64,000 nucleotides of DNA from CAXBES01 sp963974915 (GTDB lineage: Bacteria > Bacteroidota > Bacteroidia > Flavobacteriales > Flavobacteriaceae). The DNA lies in the NCBI GenBank assembly GCA_963974915.1, contig CAXBES010000001.1:62001-126000 (forward strand), in the 5' to 3' direction. Each line of letters begins with the position of its first letter. Position 1 is the first letter of the stretch. This document shows, piece by piece, positions 1 through 7,988 of this stretch. Below the pieces are notes generated by a model, which was not told where the DNA came from, did not search any database, and was given only the letters and a program-made list of their open reading frames with translations. A program made the translations under genes and the position numbers.

Positions 1-960
1 CTCTATCCCGTCAATTAAAAACGATTTATCGGTTTTCTGGGATTGCTCAAAATACATGGTCTTTACTTGTTCACCTACTTCCAAAAGTGCGATCGTTTCT
101 TGATTTTTGCACACCAACAGATCTCTAAAGTGAGAGGCAAGTCCCATAATAAAGTGATGTCCGTCGAACCCCTTTGATAAGATCTCATTATAAGCGATGA
201 GTACCTTTGGAATATTGTTTTCTAGCAGAAGATCTGTTATCTGAAAATAATAAGTATAATCGAGAACATTTAAATTTTCGGTTACGGCTTCACGTGTTAA
301 TTTCTTTCCTGAAAAACTCACCACACGATCAAAAATGGATAAAGCATCACGTAATGCACCATCTGCCTTTTGCGCAATAATGTGCAATGCATCGTCTTCC
401 GCCTCAATTTCTTCAGATTTCGCTACCTCGGCTAAATGTCCTTTAATATCCTGAACCGTGATCCTTCTAAAATCAAAGATCTGACAGCGGGATAGGATCG
501 TTGGAATTATTTTGTGTTTTTCGGTGGTAGCAAGAATAAAAATAGCGTGTTTTGGGGGTTCCTCTAATGTTTTCAGAAACGCATTAAAGGCAGCCGATGA
601 TAGCATGTGTACCTCGTCAATAATATAAACTTTATATTTCCCAACTTGGGGCGGAATACGAACCTGATCTATCAAATTCCTGATATCATCAACCGAATTA
701 TTGGAAGCAGCATCTAATTCAAAAATATTAAAAGCGAAATCTTCGTTGGGTTTTTCGGTACCATCCTGATTAATTTTTTTAGCCAGAATGCGGGCACAAG
801 TGGTTTTTCCCACACCTCGCGGACCTGTAAAAAGCAAAGCCTGCGCTAAATGGTCGTTTTCTATTGCATTATCAAGAGTATTGGTAATAGCCTGTTGTCC
901 TACAACATCCTTAAAATGAGCGGGTCTGTACTTTCGTGCCGATACGATGAAATGTTCCAT
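1..960 (-). CDS. dnaX: DNA polymerase III subunit gamma/tau, 5' part (cut by window edge)
   Basis: Clamp-loader ATPase of the replicative polymerase. The gene reads leftward from an ATG at 958-960, beginning MEHFIVSARKYRPAHF, and runs off the window at base 1, so about 320 residues are visible. Seen: a Walker A motif RGVGKTT, the DEVHMLS Walker B region, the sensor region LATTEKHKI and SRC (arginine finger) motif. All are standard for DnaX. The segment between Walker A and FELDAASNN is short and lacks the four-cysteine zinc module of Escherichia coli DnaX. I recall this state from other flavobacterial DnaX proteins. The C-terminal tau part is outside the window. It is divergent from the RNase P RNA gene. 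Identification is very secure. Confidence 0.96.
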   Translation of the reverse strand, partial: MEHFIVSARKYRPAHFKDVVGQQAITNTLDNAIENDHLAQALLFTGPRGVGKTTCARILAKKINQDGTEKPNEDFAFNIFELDAASNNSVDDIRNLIDQVRIPPQVGKYKVYIIDEVHMLSSAAFNAFLKTLEEPPKHAIFILATTEKHKIIPTILSRCQIFDFRRITVQDIKGHLAEVAKSEEIEAEDDALHIIAQKADGALRDALSIFDRVVSFSGKKLTREAVTENLNVLDYTYYFQITDLLLENNIPKVLIAYNEILSKGFDGHHFIMGLASHFRDLLVCKNQETIALLEVGEQVKTMYFEQSQKTDKSFLIDGIE

Positions 961-970
961 AGGTGTTGAA

Positions 971-978
971 CAAATATA
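971..978 (-). promoter_or_regulatory. Candidate -7 box for dnaX
   Basis: The minus strand reads TATATTTG, an exact match to the Bacteroidota -7 consensus TAnnTTTG, ten bases ahead of the dnaX start codon. No TTG is visible at the expected -33 distance. If it is used, the leader would be almost absent. Confidence 0.35.
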
Positions 979-1055
979 ACTATGTCACCCTACTATTTAA
1001 AAAAATGACCCCGTATTTTTAAGTTATTTATTAACATTTAAATGTGGGCATTACT

Positions 1056-1063
1056 TACTTTTG
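1056..1063 (+). promoter_or_regulatory. -7 promoter box for RNase P RNA
   Basis: TACTTTTG is an exact match to TAnnTTTG and ends five bases before the first paired base of the RNase P RNA, the right distance for a start near 1068-1070. I see no clear TTG at -33. Confidence 0.55.
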
Positions 1064-1067
1064 CCAA

Positions 1068-1393
1068 AGCAGACCGCCTTATCGTCGAATAGTAGTGTAA
1101 ACTAACTATTCGGAGGAAAGTCCGGGCACCATAGGGAAGCATAGCGGCTAACGGCCGTCATCCAGACCATAGCGTCTGGATAGGACAAGTGCAACAGAAA
1201 GAATGTACAGGTAATGCTGTAGTGAAACCAGGTAAACTCTATGCGGTGAAATGTCACGTAAACCTGTGCTTGAGGGTTCCCGCCCGATGCAGGAGGGTAG
1301 GCAGATTGATCCCGTTAGTAATAACGGGACTAGATAAATGATAAGGCTTTATAGCTTATGCTATAAGGACAGAACCCGGCTTATAGGTCTGCT
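1068..1393 (+). ncRNA. rnpB: RNase P RNA, bacterial class A
   Basis: Catalytic RNA that matures the 5' ends of tRNAs. The universal P4 element GAGGAAAGTCCGGGC lies at 1113-1127. The matching 3' strand, ACAGAACCCGGCTTA, lies at 1369-1383. The outermost helix is formed by AGCAGACC at 1068 and GGTCTGCT at 1386-1393, followed directly by a run of T that can terminate transcription. The length of about 325 nt suits a bacterial class A RNA. The 3' end overlaps the stop codon of the convergent gene by 13 bases. Confidence 0.95.
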
Positions 1394-1782
1394 TTTTTTT
1401 CTTTTTCAACCAATTTGGTGATCCACGCAACACATTCTTCTAAGGTAAAAAATGCCTGATGTGGCCATTTAAAGAATTTCTCTGCAAATTTAGCGGTGTC
1501 ATAGGTAGCAGGAGAATAACATAATGTGGCAATGCCCACCAAATTAAAATCGTAGTTCTCCACTTCTTTATAATACGTCGGATCGACAGTATAATCAAAT
1601 TTTCTATTGGAAATATAGCCAAAAGGTCTATTTGAATAATGATTTTTAAAGACCTCGTGGAATTTGTTCATCTCTTTCGCTTGCAGTACAATACCTTCCT
1701 GAACGGTAGCAATTAAATAATCATCAAAAAGCTCGAAATTTGCAAAGCCAATATCTAACTTAATAGTAACATGATCTGCCAT
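1381..1782 (-). CDS. Conserved hypothetical protein, paralogue of the protein at 20122-20505
   Basis: A 133-residue soluble protein with no signal peptide or membrane segment. I do not recognise a named family. It shares its core with the 127-residue protein at 20122-20505: FDDYLI/FDEFII, then QEG/KEG, then PFGYISNRKFDYTVDPTYYK against PLVYITNRYFSYSVDPITYK, then a GIA strand and a final helix. The alternating strand-helix pattern and size resemble STAS/SpoIIAA-like proteins, but that is inference. The TAA stop lies inside the 3' strand of the RNase P RNA gene, which is convergent. Possible promoter: TTG-N19-TATATTAG (one mismatch) about 30-60 bases upstream. Confidence 0.8.
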   Translation of the reverse strand: MADHVTIKLDIGFANFELFDDYLIATVQEGIVLQAKEMNKFHEVFKNHYSNRPFGYISNRKFDYTVDPTYYKEVENYDFNLVGIATLCYSPATYDTAKFAEKFFKWPHQAFFTLEECVAWITKLVEKEKKADL

Positions 1783-1892
1783 ATATTCTCACTAATGAAA
1801 TTGTTTAGGTAGTTCTAATATACAGTAAAATCACTGATAATCAAGACATAAGGTAGTTTTCTTACAATTAATAGAAATGTATCAATCGATGA

Positions 1893-2426
1893 TTATTCAA
1901 AAAAACTAAACACCGATCCTCCGTACTTTCGGGATTCAGCGTAATGTTCAATCGAAGACAAATCTGTATGTTTTGAGTGTTCAATTATTAGGATTCCTTC
2001 TTCGGAAAGGAGTGTCTTTTCATAAATATTCTGAACCAGTTTATTTAATTCTTCAACCGTGAAATCGTAAGGCGGATCTGCAAATATTACATCGTATTGT
2101 TTGGAGGCTACCGATACGAATTTGAGAACATCGGCTTTAACCGCTATTATGGGAAAGGAAAGCTCTTCGGCTATTTTCTGAATATATTTAACACAACCGT
2201 AGAATGCATCAACGCTTGTGATGTCCTCAGTTCCTCTGGATGCGAATTCGAAGCTTATGTTTCCTGTTCCGGCGAAAAGATCGAGAAGAGAGATCTCATC
2301 AAAACTAACTCTATGATTTAAAATATTAAATAAAGCTTCTTTAGCAAAATCGGTGGTTGGACGAACAGGAAGATTTTTTGGTGCTGTAAGTCGTTTCCCT
2401 TTATAAGTTCCCGAGATAATTCGCAT
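1893..2426 (-). CDS. rsmD: 16S rRNA (guanine(966)-N(2))-methyltransferase RsmD
   Basis: Methylates G966 of 16S rRNA using S-adenosylmethionine. The 177-residue length is normal. Seen: the family N-terminus MRIISGTYKGKRL, RPTTDFAKEALFNIL, the SAM-binding motif LDLFAGTGNISFEFASRG and the catalytic N6/N2-type motif ADPPYDF. Its ATG overlaps the stop of the upstream DUF3822 gene (TAATG at 2424-2428), which suggests translational coupling. It is the last gene of a three-gene leftward operon. Confidence 0.95.
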   Translation of the reverse strand: MRIISGTYKGKRLTAPKNLPVRPTTDFAKEALFNILNHRVSFDEISLLDLFAGTGNISFEFASRGTEDITSVDAFYGCVKYIQKIAEELSFPIIAVKADVLKFVSVASKQYDVIFADPPYDFTVEELNKLVQNIYEKTLLSEEGILIIEHSKHTDLSSIEHYAESRKYGGSVFSFFE

Positions 2427-3250
2427 TAGAGGTTGTTTTTAAGGATAAAATGATGGTGGTCATCTTTAGCGCCAATTTGCATTCTATCTAAAGCAGGCAA
2501 ATCTGTAAAGTTTATATTTCGGATATAGTTATATAGGATCTCATAATTGTCGTCGTTCTCGTTTATATTTCCGCAGAGATACAAATTAACAGTATCGGGA
2601 TTTAGTTGCATTTGTTCAAGACAAAAAAGTATGTAATAGATAAAATCTTCGGGGGTTCTATACGGATACGAATTACATAGTTGTAAAGTTCCGTCTCTAA
2701 CTATGATACAATCGAAGAAGTCTTTTTGTACGTGTATATATACTTTCGGAACAATAGTATGCTTTTCATGATCTAAAATAGTTTTGAGCAGTACTGAAGT
2801 AGAGTGGAAGTATTGAAACGTTCCGAAGCGATCAAAAAAGTAGTTGGTAATATTAACATAGGGCACATATACAGTCACCAGGTCGTGGTTTTCTATACTG
2901 TCATGAGTAATATAATCGTTTGAAAGGATCTTAGAATTGAATTTAAGATATTCACTGGCCTTCGTTTCATCGAACAATGAATTGGGTACTATACTATAAA
3001 TGTTATTAGCAAATATGAGCGAAACATCATCAAACTGATATTGCAAAGCTTCGGAAGTATCGAGAACTCGCTCGATCTCTATTAGGATCTCTTCCGGAGT
3101 TCGGGTTCCACCAAAATCTTCTTCAGAGAAAAAAACAGATTTCTTATTGTCAGAATCTGTCACTAAAAAAGAAAGTCCGGTCAAAGAAACTTGAACGGAC
3201 AATCTATGTAATGATTTTGGTAATATCTTATTGGTCTTTTGCAGAGTCAT
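2426..3250 (-). CDS. DUF3822 family protein
   Basis: A 274-residue cytoplasmic protein of the Bacteroidota family DUF3822, which is commonly found directly ahead of rsmD. No catalytic motif is obvious. Seen: N-terminal LHRLSVQVSLTGLSFLVTD, a mid-protein strand-rich region (VYVPYVNITNYFF, VYIHVQKDFFDCIIV) and a C-terminal LYLCGNI segment. This two-lobed strand layout is compatible with an actin/PilM-like fold, but I cannot test that. Its start overlaps the upstream gene by 23 bases and its stop overlaps the rsmD start by one base. Confidence 0.85.
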   Translation of the reverse strand: MTLQKTNKILPKSLHRLSVQVSLTGLSFLVTDSDNKKSVFFSEEDFGGTRTPEEILIEIERVLDTSEALQYQFDDVSLIFANNIYSIVPNSLFDETKASEYLKFNSKILSNDYITHDSIENHDLVTVYVPYVNITNYFFDRFGTFQYFHSTSVLLKTILDHEKHTIVPKVYIHVQKDFFDCIIVRDGTLQLCNSYPYRTPEDFIYYILFCLEQMQLNPDTVNLYLCGNINENDDNYEILYNYIRNINFTDLPALDRMQIGAKDDHHHFILKNNL

Positions 3251-3890
3251 AAATTTTTGGCCAGTTTCCGCTGGTATTAACTTCAGTCATAGAGCCCACT
3301 TTAATGTAGGGTCCGTTTACACCTTCTACAGAAACAACTTGTTTCTCCTGAGCCAAAAGATCTTTATCGCGATCTGCTAAGATGACATCTTTTGCAACAC
3401 GAGCTTCGAATACAGAATACATAGTTCCGTTCTTTTCTATTTTCCCTGCCTGTAGCTCAAATTTCGAATCTACTCCCTCTACAGGAATATTCATCATCTG
3501 CTTATATCGATCTGTTCCTCCAAAAAGGGAATCCCTAACAGGGGTATAACCTAAAGTATCTATAACCACATCTTCGATAAAATAGCCATCTTCAATACCA
3601 AATGCCTTGTTCTTTTCAACATCTGCATAACTAGTGTCACGTCTTTCAATATTTGCAAATTGAGCGGTGTCAATAAATTGAACTAAACTATCAAAACTTC
3701 CGGTAAAATTACCAGTAATCTCTTTGTGAGCTAATTCGGCAGCTCTTATATCCTTTAAATTCTTGATTACTTTTGTGTATCTAGCCTCTTTTACTTTGTT
3801 GAATTCAACAGGGCCGATTACAGAACTATATAGTTTCCATCCCAAGAAGATGATTACTACCCAAAGAACTAACTGAATTACTAATTTCAT
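3228..3890 (-). CDS. Membrane-anchored hypothetical protein, pilin-like layout
   Basis: A 220-residue protein with one N-terminal transmembrane segment (about residues 4-22, IQLVLWVVIIFLGWKLY) and a soluble periplasmic part. After the membrane helix comes a long basic/amphipathic helix (YTKVIKNLKDIRAAELAHKE), then ITGNFTGSFDSLVQFI. That resembles the helix-then-globular plan of pseudopilins. It lacks the G/A-F-[ST] cleavage site and Glu5 of true prepilins. First gene of an overlapping operon with DUF3822 and rsmD. Function unknown. Confidence 0.8.
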   Translation of the reverse strand: MKLVIQLVLWVVIIFLGWKLYSSVIGPVEFNKVKEARYTKVIKNLKDIRAAELAHKEITGNFTGSFDSLVQFIDTAQFANIERRDTSYADVEKNKAFGIEDGYFIEDVVIDTLGYTPVRDSLFGGTDRYKQMMNIPVEGVDSKFELQAGKIEKNGTMYSVFEARVAKDVILADRDKDLLAQEKQVVSVEGVNGPYIKVGSMTEVNTSGNWPKIYDSAKDQ

Positions 3891-3931
3891 TATACGATAG
3901 ATTAAGTATATGTTAAAAATATGGTCTATCG

Positions 3932-3939
3932 CAAAGCTA
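3932..3939 (-). promoter_or_regulatory. Candidate -7 box for the DUF3822-rsmD operon
   Basis: The minus strand reads TAGCTTTG, an exact TAnnTTTG match, 42 bases before the start codon at 3890. The -33 position holds only TTTTAC-like sequence. Confidence 0.4.
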
Positions 3940-4015
3940 CAATTTTTTTTTGTTCGTAAAAGTATATTCTGAAAAAATCATAGCTATCTTTATACCGCAA
4001 TAGCAGAGAAAGATA

Positions 4016-5440
4016 ATGGATGTTACCCAATTTTACAGTCTCCTAAAGACTGATTTTCCACATAAAACTACTACAAAACAGGATATTGCGTTACAATTGT
4101 TGGCGAAATTCGTGCTTAGTTCAGAAAAAAATGAAGTTTTTTTACTGAAAGGCTATGCAGGTACCGGTAAGACCACAACGGTGGGCACGCTGGTTAAAAA
4201 CCTTTGGAAGGCAAAGTTTGCTCCAGTCCTGCTAGCGCCTACGGGAAGAGCTGCGAAGGTGATTAGTAACTATTCGAACAAAGAAGCGTTTACGATTCAT
4301 AAAAAGATCTACTATCCTAAAAGTGAAAAAGGAGGTGGAGTTTCATTTACACTTCAGAAAAATAAGCATAGAAATACAATTTTTATAGTCGACGAAGCTT
4401 CCATGATCCCAGATATCAATCAGGACTCTAAACTCTTTGAGAACGGCTCTCTTTTGGATGATCTTATGCAATACATATATAGCGGACATAATTGCAAATT
4501 GTTATTAATAGGAGATACTGCCCAATTACCTCCGGTAAAGTTGGATATTAGTCCGGCCTTAGACAGGAAGTTACTTCAGGACCATTACAACCAGAAAGTG
4601 ATCGAGGTAGAATTAGACGATGTGGTGCGACAACAAAAGGACAGTGGGATCCTAATAAACGCTACAAGACTTCGAGAGCGGCTGGACGACGGATTCTATG
4701 AAGATTTCAAATTTTCGGAACTTAAATACCCCGATGTTATCCGCCCGTTAGACGGGCAGGAGTTATTAGATGCCATAAGTGATAGTTACAGTACATTAGG
4801 TAATGAGGACACCGTAGTGATTGTGAGGTCTAATAAGCGAGCCAACTTATATAATCAGAACATCCGTAACAGAATACTCTTTCAAGAGGAAGAATTATCG
4901 GTTGGGGATTATCTCATGGTAGTGAAGAACAACTATTTTTGGGTAAAGCCTCATACGGAAGCCGGGTTTATCGCAAACGGAGATATTGTTGAGATCAAAG
5001 AAATAAACAGTTTAAAAGAGTTATATGGTTTCAAATTCGCAGAAGTCTCGGTAAAAATGGTAGATTATCCTAAAATGCCGGCATTCGATACCGTATTATT
5101 ATTAGATACACTTACTTCGGAAACACCCTCGCTCTCATACGACGAATCTAATAAATTGTATCAGGAGGTGATGAAAGACTATGCTAATGAAAAATCGAAT
5201 TATAAACGTTTTCTTTCAGTTAAAAACAATAAGTATTTTAATGCCTTACAGGTTAAATTTTCTTATGCGATCACTTGTCACAAATCGCAAGGAGGGCAAT
5301 GGAATACTGTTTTTGTGGAACAACCTTATTTACCAAATGGGATTGATAAAGATTACATGAGGTGGTTGTATACCGCGATAACCCGAGCAAAAGAAAAGTT
5401 ATATCTCATAGGATTTAAGAATGAGTTTTTCGTAGATTAG
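4016..5440 (+). CDS. RecD-like superfamily 1 DNA helicase (AAA family ATPase)
   Basis: A 474-residue ATP-driven DNA helicase/translocase, probably in repair or recombination. Seen: Walker A GYAGTGKTT (residues 46-54), motif Ia APTGRAAK, motif II FIVDEASMI, motif III LLIGDTAQLPPV, and C-terminal motifs V/VI ITCHKSQGGQW and YTAITRAKEKLYLIGF. The layout is that of short RecD2/Dda-like helicases. The long N-terminal region of full RecD2 is absent. No RecB or RecC lies nearby. It is five bases ahead of the DUF4126 gene, so the two are probably cotranscribed. Confidence 0.9.
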   Translation: MDVTQFYSLLKTDFPHKTTTKQDIALQLLAKFVLSSEKNEVFLLKGYAGTGKTTTVGTLVKNLWKAKFAPVLLAPTGRAAKVISNYSNKEAFTIHKKIYYPKSEKGGGVSFTLQKNKHRNTIFIVDEASMIPDINQDSKLFENGSLLDDLMQYIYSGHNCKLLLIGDTAQLPPVKLDISPALDRKLLQDHYNQKVIEVELDDVVRQQKDSGILINATRLRERLDDGFYEDFKFSELKYPDVIRPLDGQELLDAISDSYSTLGNEDTVVIVRSNKRANLYNQNIRNRILFQEEELSVGDYLMVVKNNYFWVKPHTEAGFIANGDIVEIKEINSLKELYGFKFAEVSVKMVDYPKMPAFDTVLLLDTLTSETPSLSYDESNKLYQEVMKDYANEKSNYKRFLSVKNNKYFNALQVKFSYAITCHKSQGGQWNTVFVEQPYLPNGIDKDYMRWLYTAITRAKEKLYLIGFKNEFFVD

Positions 5441-5445
5441 TAAAT

Positions 5446-6024
5446 ATGGAGACCGTAGAGATCATTTTTAGCATTTTTTTAGGCATTGGTTTGGCCGCTG
5501 CTGTTGGTTTTAGGGTCTTTTTACCGTTACTTTTTTTAAGTTTGGCGGGATTCTATGATTATGTACCATTAAATGAAAACTGGGAGTGGGTAGGAAGTCT
5601 TACCGCTGTAATTACCTTAGTAGTCGCCACTCTGGTCGAGATTTTCGGATATTATATACCCTGGTTCGACAATATCTTAGACACTATTGCTGTACCATTG
5701 GCTGCAGTAGCGGGTACAGCAGTTATGGTAGCAACTGTTGGAGATCTAGACCCGGCTATAACCTGGGCTTTGGCAATTATAGCCGGAGGAGGCACGGCAG
5801 CAGCAATAAAAGGTAATGCGTCTGCAGTAAGATTGACTTCTACAGCCACCACAGGGGGAATTGCAAATCCTGTTGTAGCAACAGTAGAAACAGGTTCGGC
5901 AGTTGTAATGTCCTTAGCATCAGTGTTTATTCCCATGATCGCATTTCTATTGGTTCTCTACATTTTTTATCTAATTTATAAGTTTTATAAAAAGCTTCGG
6001 AAAAACACTTCTCCACGCCGATAA
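5446..6024 (+). CDS. DUF4126 family integral membrane protein
   Basis: A 192-residue, very hydrophobic protein with four to five membrane segments rich in Gly and Ala. Examples are IFLGIGLAAAVGFRVFLPLLFLS at the N-terminus and MIAFLLVLYIFYLIY at the C-terminus, the latter followed by a basic tail. The VGFRVFLP and GNASAVR stretches and the proline-flanked helices match DUF4126. Function unknown; a transporter or channel is possible. It follows the helicase gene by five bases. Confidence 0.85.
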   Translation: METVEIIFSIFLGIGLAAAVGFRVFLPLLFLSLAGFYDYVPLNENWEWVGSLTAVITLVVATLVEIFGYYIPWFDNILDTIAVPLAAVAGTAVMVATVGDLDPAITWALAIIAGGGTAAAIKGNASAVRLTSTATTGGIANPVVATVETGSAVVMSLASVFIPMIAFLLVLYIFYLIYKFYKKLRKNTSPRR

Positions 6025-6030
6025 TCTTTT

Positions 6031-6083
6031 TATTTTTGATGCCGTTTGCGTAGCTGAAAGAGGGATAAATCGCTTTAGTTTTG
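6031..6083 (+). promoter_or_regulatory. Two candidate -7 boxes ahead of the kdsB-kdnB fusion gene
   Basis: TATTTTTG (6031-6038) and TAGTTTTG (6076-6083) both match TAnnTTTG exactly in the 109-base gap. A TTTG at 6045-6048 is 27 bases from the second box, slightly too far. Which one is used cannot be told. Confidence 0.3.
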
Positions 6084-6133
6084 AAGCAACCTTATAGCAG
6101 ATTAGACATCTTATAACGAATTTAAATCTCACA

Positions 6134-7963
6134 ATGAAAATAATAGCAATGATTCCTGCGCGTTATGGCGCCTCCAGATTTCCCGGAAAATTGATGCAAG
6201 ACCTTGGTGGTAAGCCTGTTATCGTTAGAACCTATGAAGCGACAAAGGCAACCGACTTATTCGACGAAGTATATGTCGTGACCGATAGTCAGATCATTTT
6301 TAATGAAATTGAGATTAATGGAGGAAAGGCTATCATGAGTTTAAAGGAACACGAATGCGGAAGTGACAGAATTGCCGAAGCAGTCGCAGATATGGATGTT
6401 GATATAGTTGTGAACGTTCAGGGAGATGAACCTTTTACCAGTAAAGAGGGGTTAGAGCAGGTTCTGAGTGTTTTTAACGGACCTGATGCAGATAAGATCG
6501 ATTTGGCTTCACTCATGACCGAAATTCACGATTGGAAAGAAATAAGTGATCCAAATTGCGTGAAGGTTATTGTTGATAAAGATAATTTTGCGCAGTATTT
6601 TTCGCGATCTCCAATTCCATATCCAAGAGATAAAAACGCTGCAGTACAATATTATAAGCACAAAGGAATCTACGCATTTAGAAAACAAGCGATCCTAGAT
6701 TTCTACAGGTTACCCATGCGCTCTCTTGAAGCTGCAGAAAAAATTGAATGTATACGATATTTAGAATACGGAAAAAATATAAAAATGGCGATTTCAAATA
6801 CTCAAGGAATTGAAATAGATACACCCGAAGATCTCGTTAGAGCCAATAAGGTGTTGAAAGAAGATAAAAGAGAAGTGGTTAATAACAAATACCGAAATTT
6901 CCCAATGGTACCTAAGGTTGTTTTCGGGCAGGGTTGTTTTGATCAGCTTTCTTCTATTTTAGCTCCTCAACGAAAGGATAAAGCCCCTTTTATATTTTTA
7001 GTCGATGATGTCTTTAAAAACAACAAAGAACTTACAGATAGGATCAATTTGCGATTTAATGATAAGGTATTGTTTATATCGGCAGAAGAGGAGCCTAAAA
7101 CAACACAGGTAGATCAGATCGTTAAAGATATTAAACATGAATTCACCTATAAGCCGTCAGGAATCATTGGGATTGGTGGTGGAACCATTTTGGATCTAGC
7201 TAAAGCAGTATCAATAATGCTTACCAACAAAGGTAGCGCAGCAGATTATCAGGGATGGGACCTTGTAAAGACGAAGGCAGTGTACCATGTAGGTATTCCC
7301 ACTATTTCAGGAACCGGCGCCGAAGTATCAAGAACGACGGTGCTTACCGGACCTGTCAAGAAACTAGGAATAAATAGTGATTATACACCATTTGATCAGG
7401 TAGTCCTCGATCCCGACCTCACTATTGGTGTGCCACGAAATCAGTGGTTTTATACAGGAATGGATTGTTTTATTCATTGTGTAGAATCTCTTAACGGTAC
7501 TTTTTTAAATGCTTTTAGTGAAAGTTATGGGGAGAAAGCCTACGATCTTTGTAAGGAAATATTCCTTGACGATAAGTTATCTGATGAAGAATCGAGAGGA
7601 AAATTAATGATGGCGTCCTGGCACGGTGGAATGAGTATAGCTTACTCCCAAGTTGGCGTGGCACACGCCATGAGCTATGGTTTATCTTATGTTCTCGGTA
7701 CTAAACACGGAATTGGAAACTGTATAGTTTTCGATCATCTTGAAGAGTTTTATCCGAAGGATGTGAAGCTGTTTAAGCAAATGGTCGATAAATACAATAT
7801 TACCATACCCAAGAATCTGTGTTCAGATCTTTCCGAAGAACAAATGAATACAATGATCGATATAGCATTAAGTCTTGTTCCCCTTTGGGAGAATGCATTA
7901 GGCGACGATTGGGAAAGTATTATGACAAGAGAGAAGCTGAAAGCGTTATATTTGAAAATGTAA
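6134..7963 (+). CDS. Fused CMP-Kdo synthetase (KdsB) and Kdo 8-oxidase-like iron dehydrogenase (KdnB)
   Basis: A 609-residue two-domain enzyme for LPS inner-core sugar supply. Residues 1 to about 240 are KdsB: PARYGASRFPGK, NVQGDEPF (94-101, with Mg-binding D98) and the terminal IEIDTPEDL. Residues about 250-609 are an iron-type alcohol dehydrogenase close to KdnB, which oxidises C8 of Kdo before amination to 8-amino-Kdo. It has NAD-binding GIGGGT (GGG at 348-350) and metal ligands D444, H448, H511 and H525. Their spacing (4, 63, 14) equals that of FucO. The reading frame is unbroken across the linker (KEDKREVVNNKYRNFP). No KdnA-type aminotransferase is in the window. KdsB is certain; the 8-oxidase role is inferred from family resemblance. 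Confidence 0.9.
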   Translation: MKIIAMIPARYGASRFPGKLMQDLGGKPVIVRTYEATKATDLFDEVYVVTDSQIIFNEIEINGGKAIMSLKEHECGSDRIAEAVADMDVDIVVNVQGDEPFTSKEGLEQVLSVFNGPDADKIDLASLMTEIHDWKEISDPNCVKVIVDKDNFAQYFSRSPIPYPRDKNAAVQYYKHKGIYAFRKQAILDFYRLPMRSLEAAEKIECIRYLEYGKNIKMAISNTQGIEIDTPEDLVRANKVLKEDKREVVNNKYRNFPMVPKVVFGQGCFDQLSSILAPQRKDKAPFIFLVDDVFKNNKELTDRINLRFNDKVLFISAEEEPKTTQVDQIVKDIKHEFTYKPSGIIGIGGGTILDLAKAVSIMLTNKGSAADYQGWDLVKTKAVYHVGIPTISGTGAEVSRTTVLTGPVKKLGINSDYTPFDQVVLDPDLTIGVPRNQWFYTGMDCFIHCVESLNGTFLNAFSESYGEKAYDLCKEIFLDDKLSDEESRGKLMMASWHGGMSIAYSQVGVAHAMSYGLSYVLGTKHGIGNCIVFDHLEEFYPKDVKLFKQMVDKYNITIPKNLCSDLSEEQMNTMIDIALSLVPLWENALGDDWESIMTREKLKALYLKM

Positions 7964-7988
7964 TGTGATACATTACTAACGCTATTCT

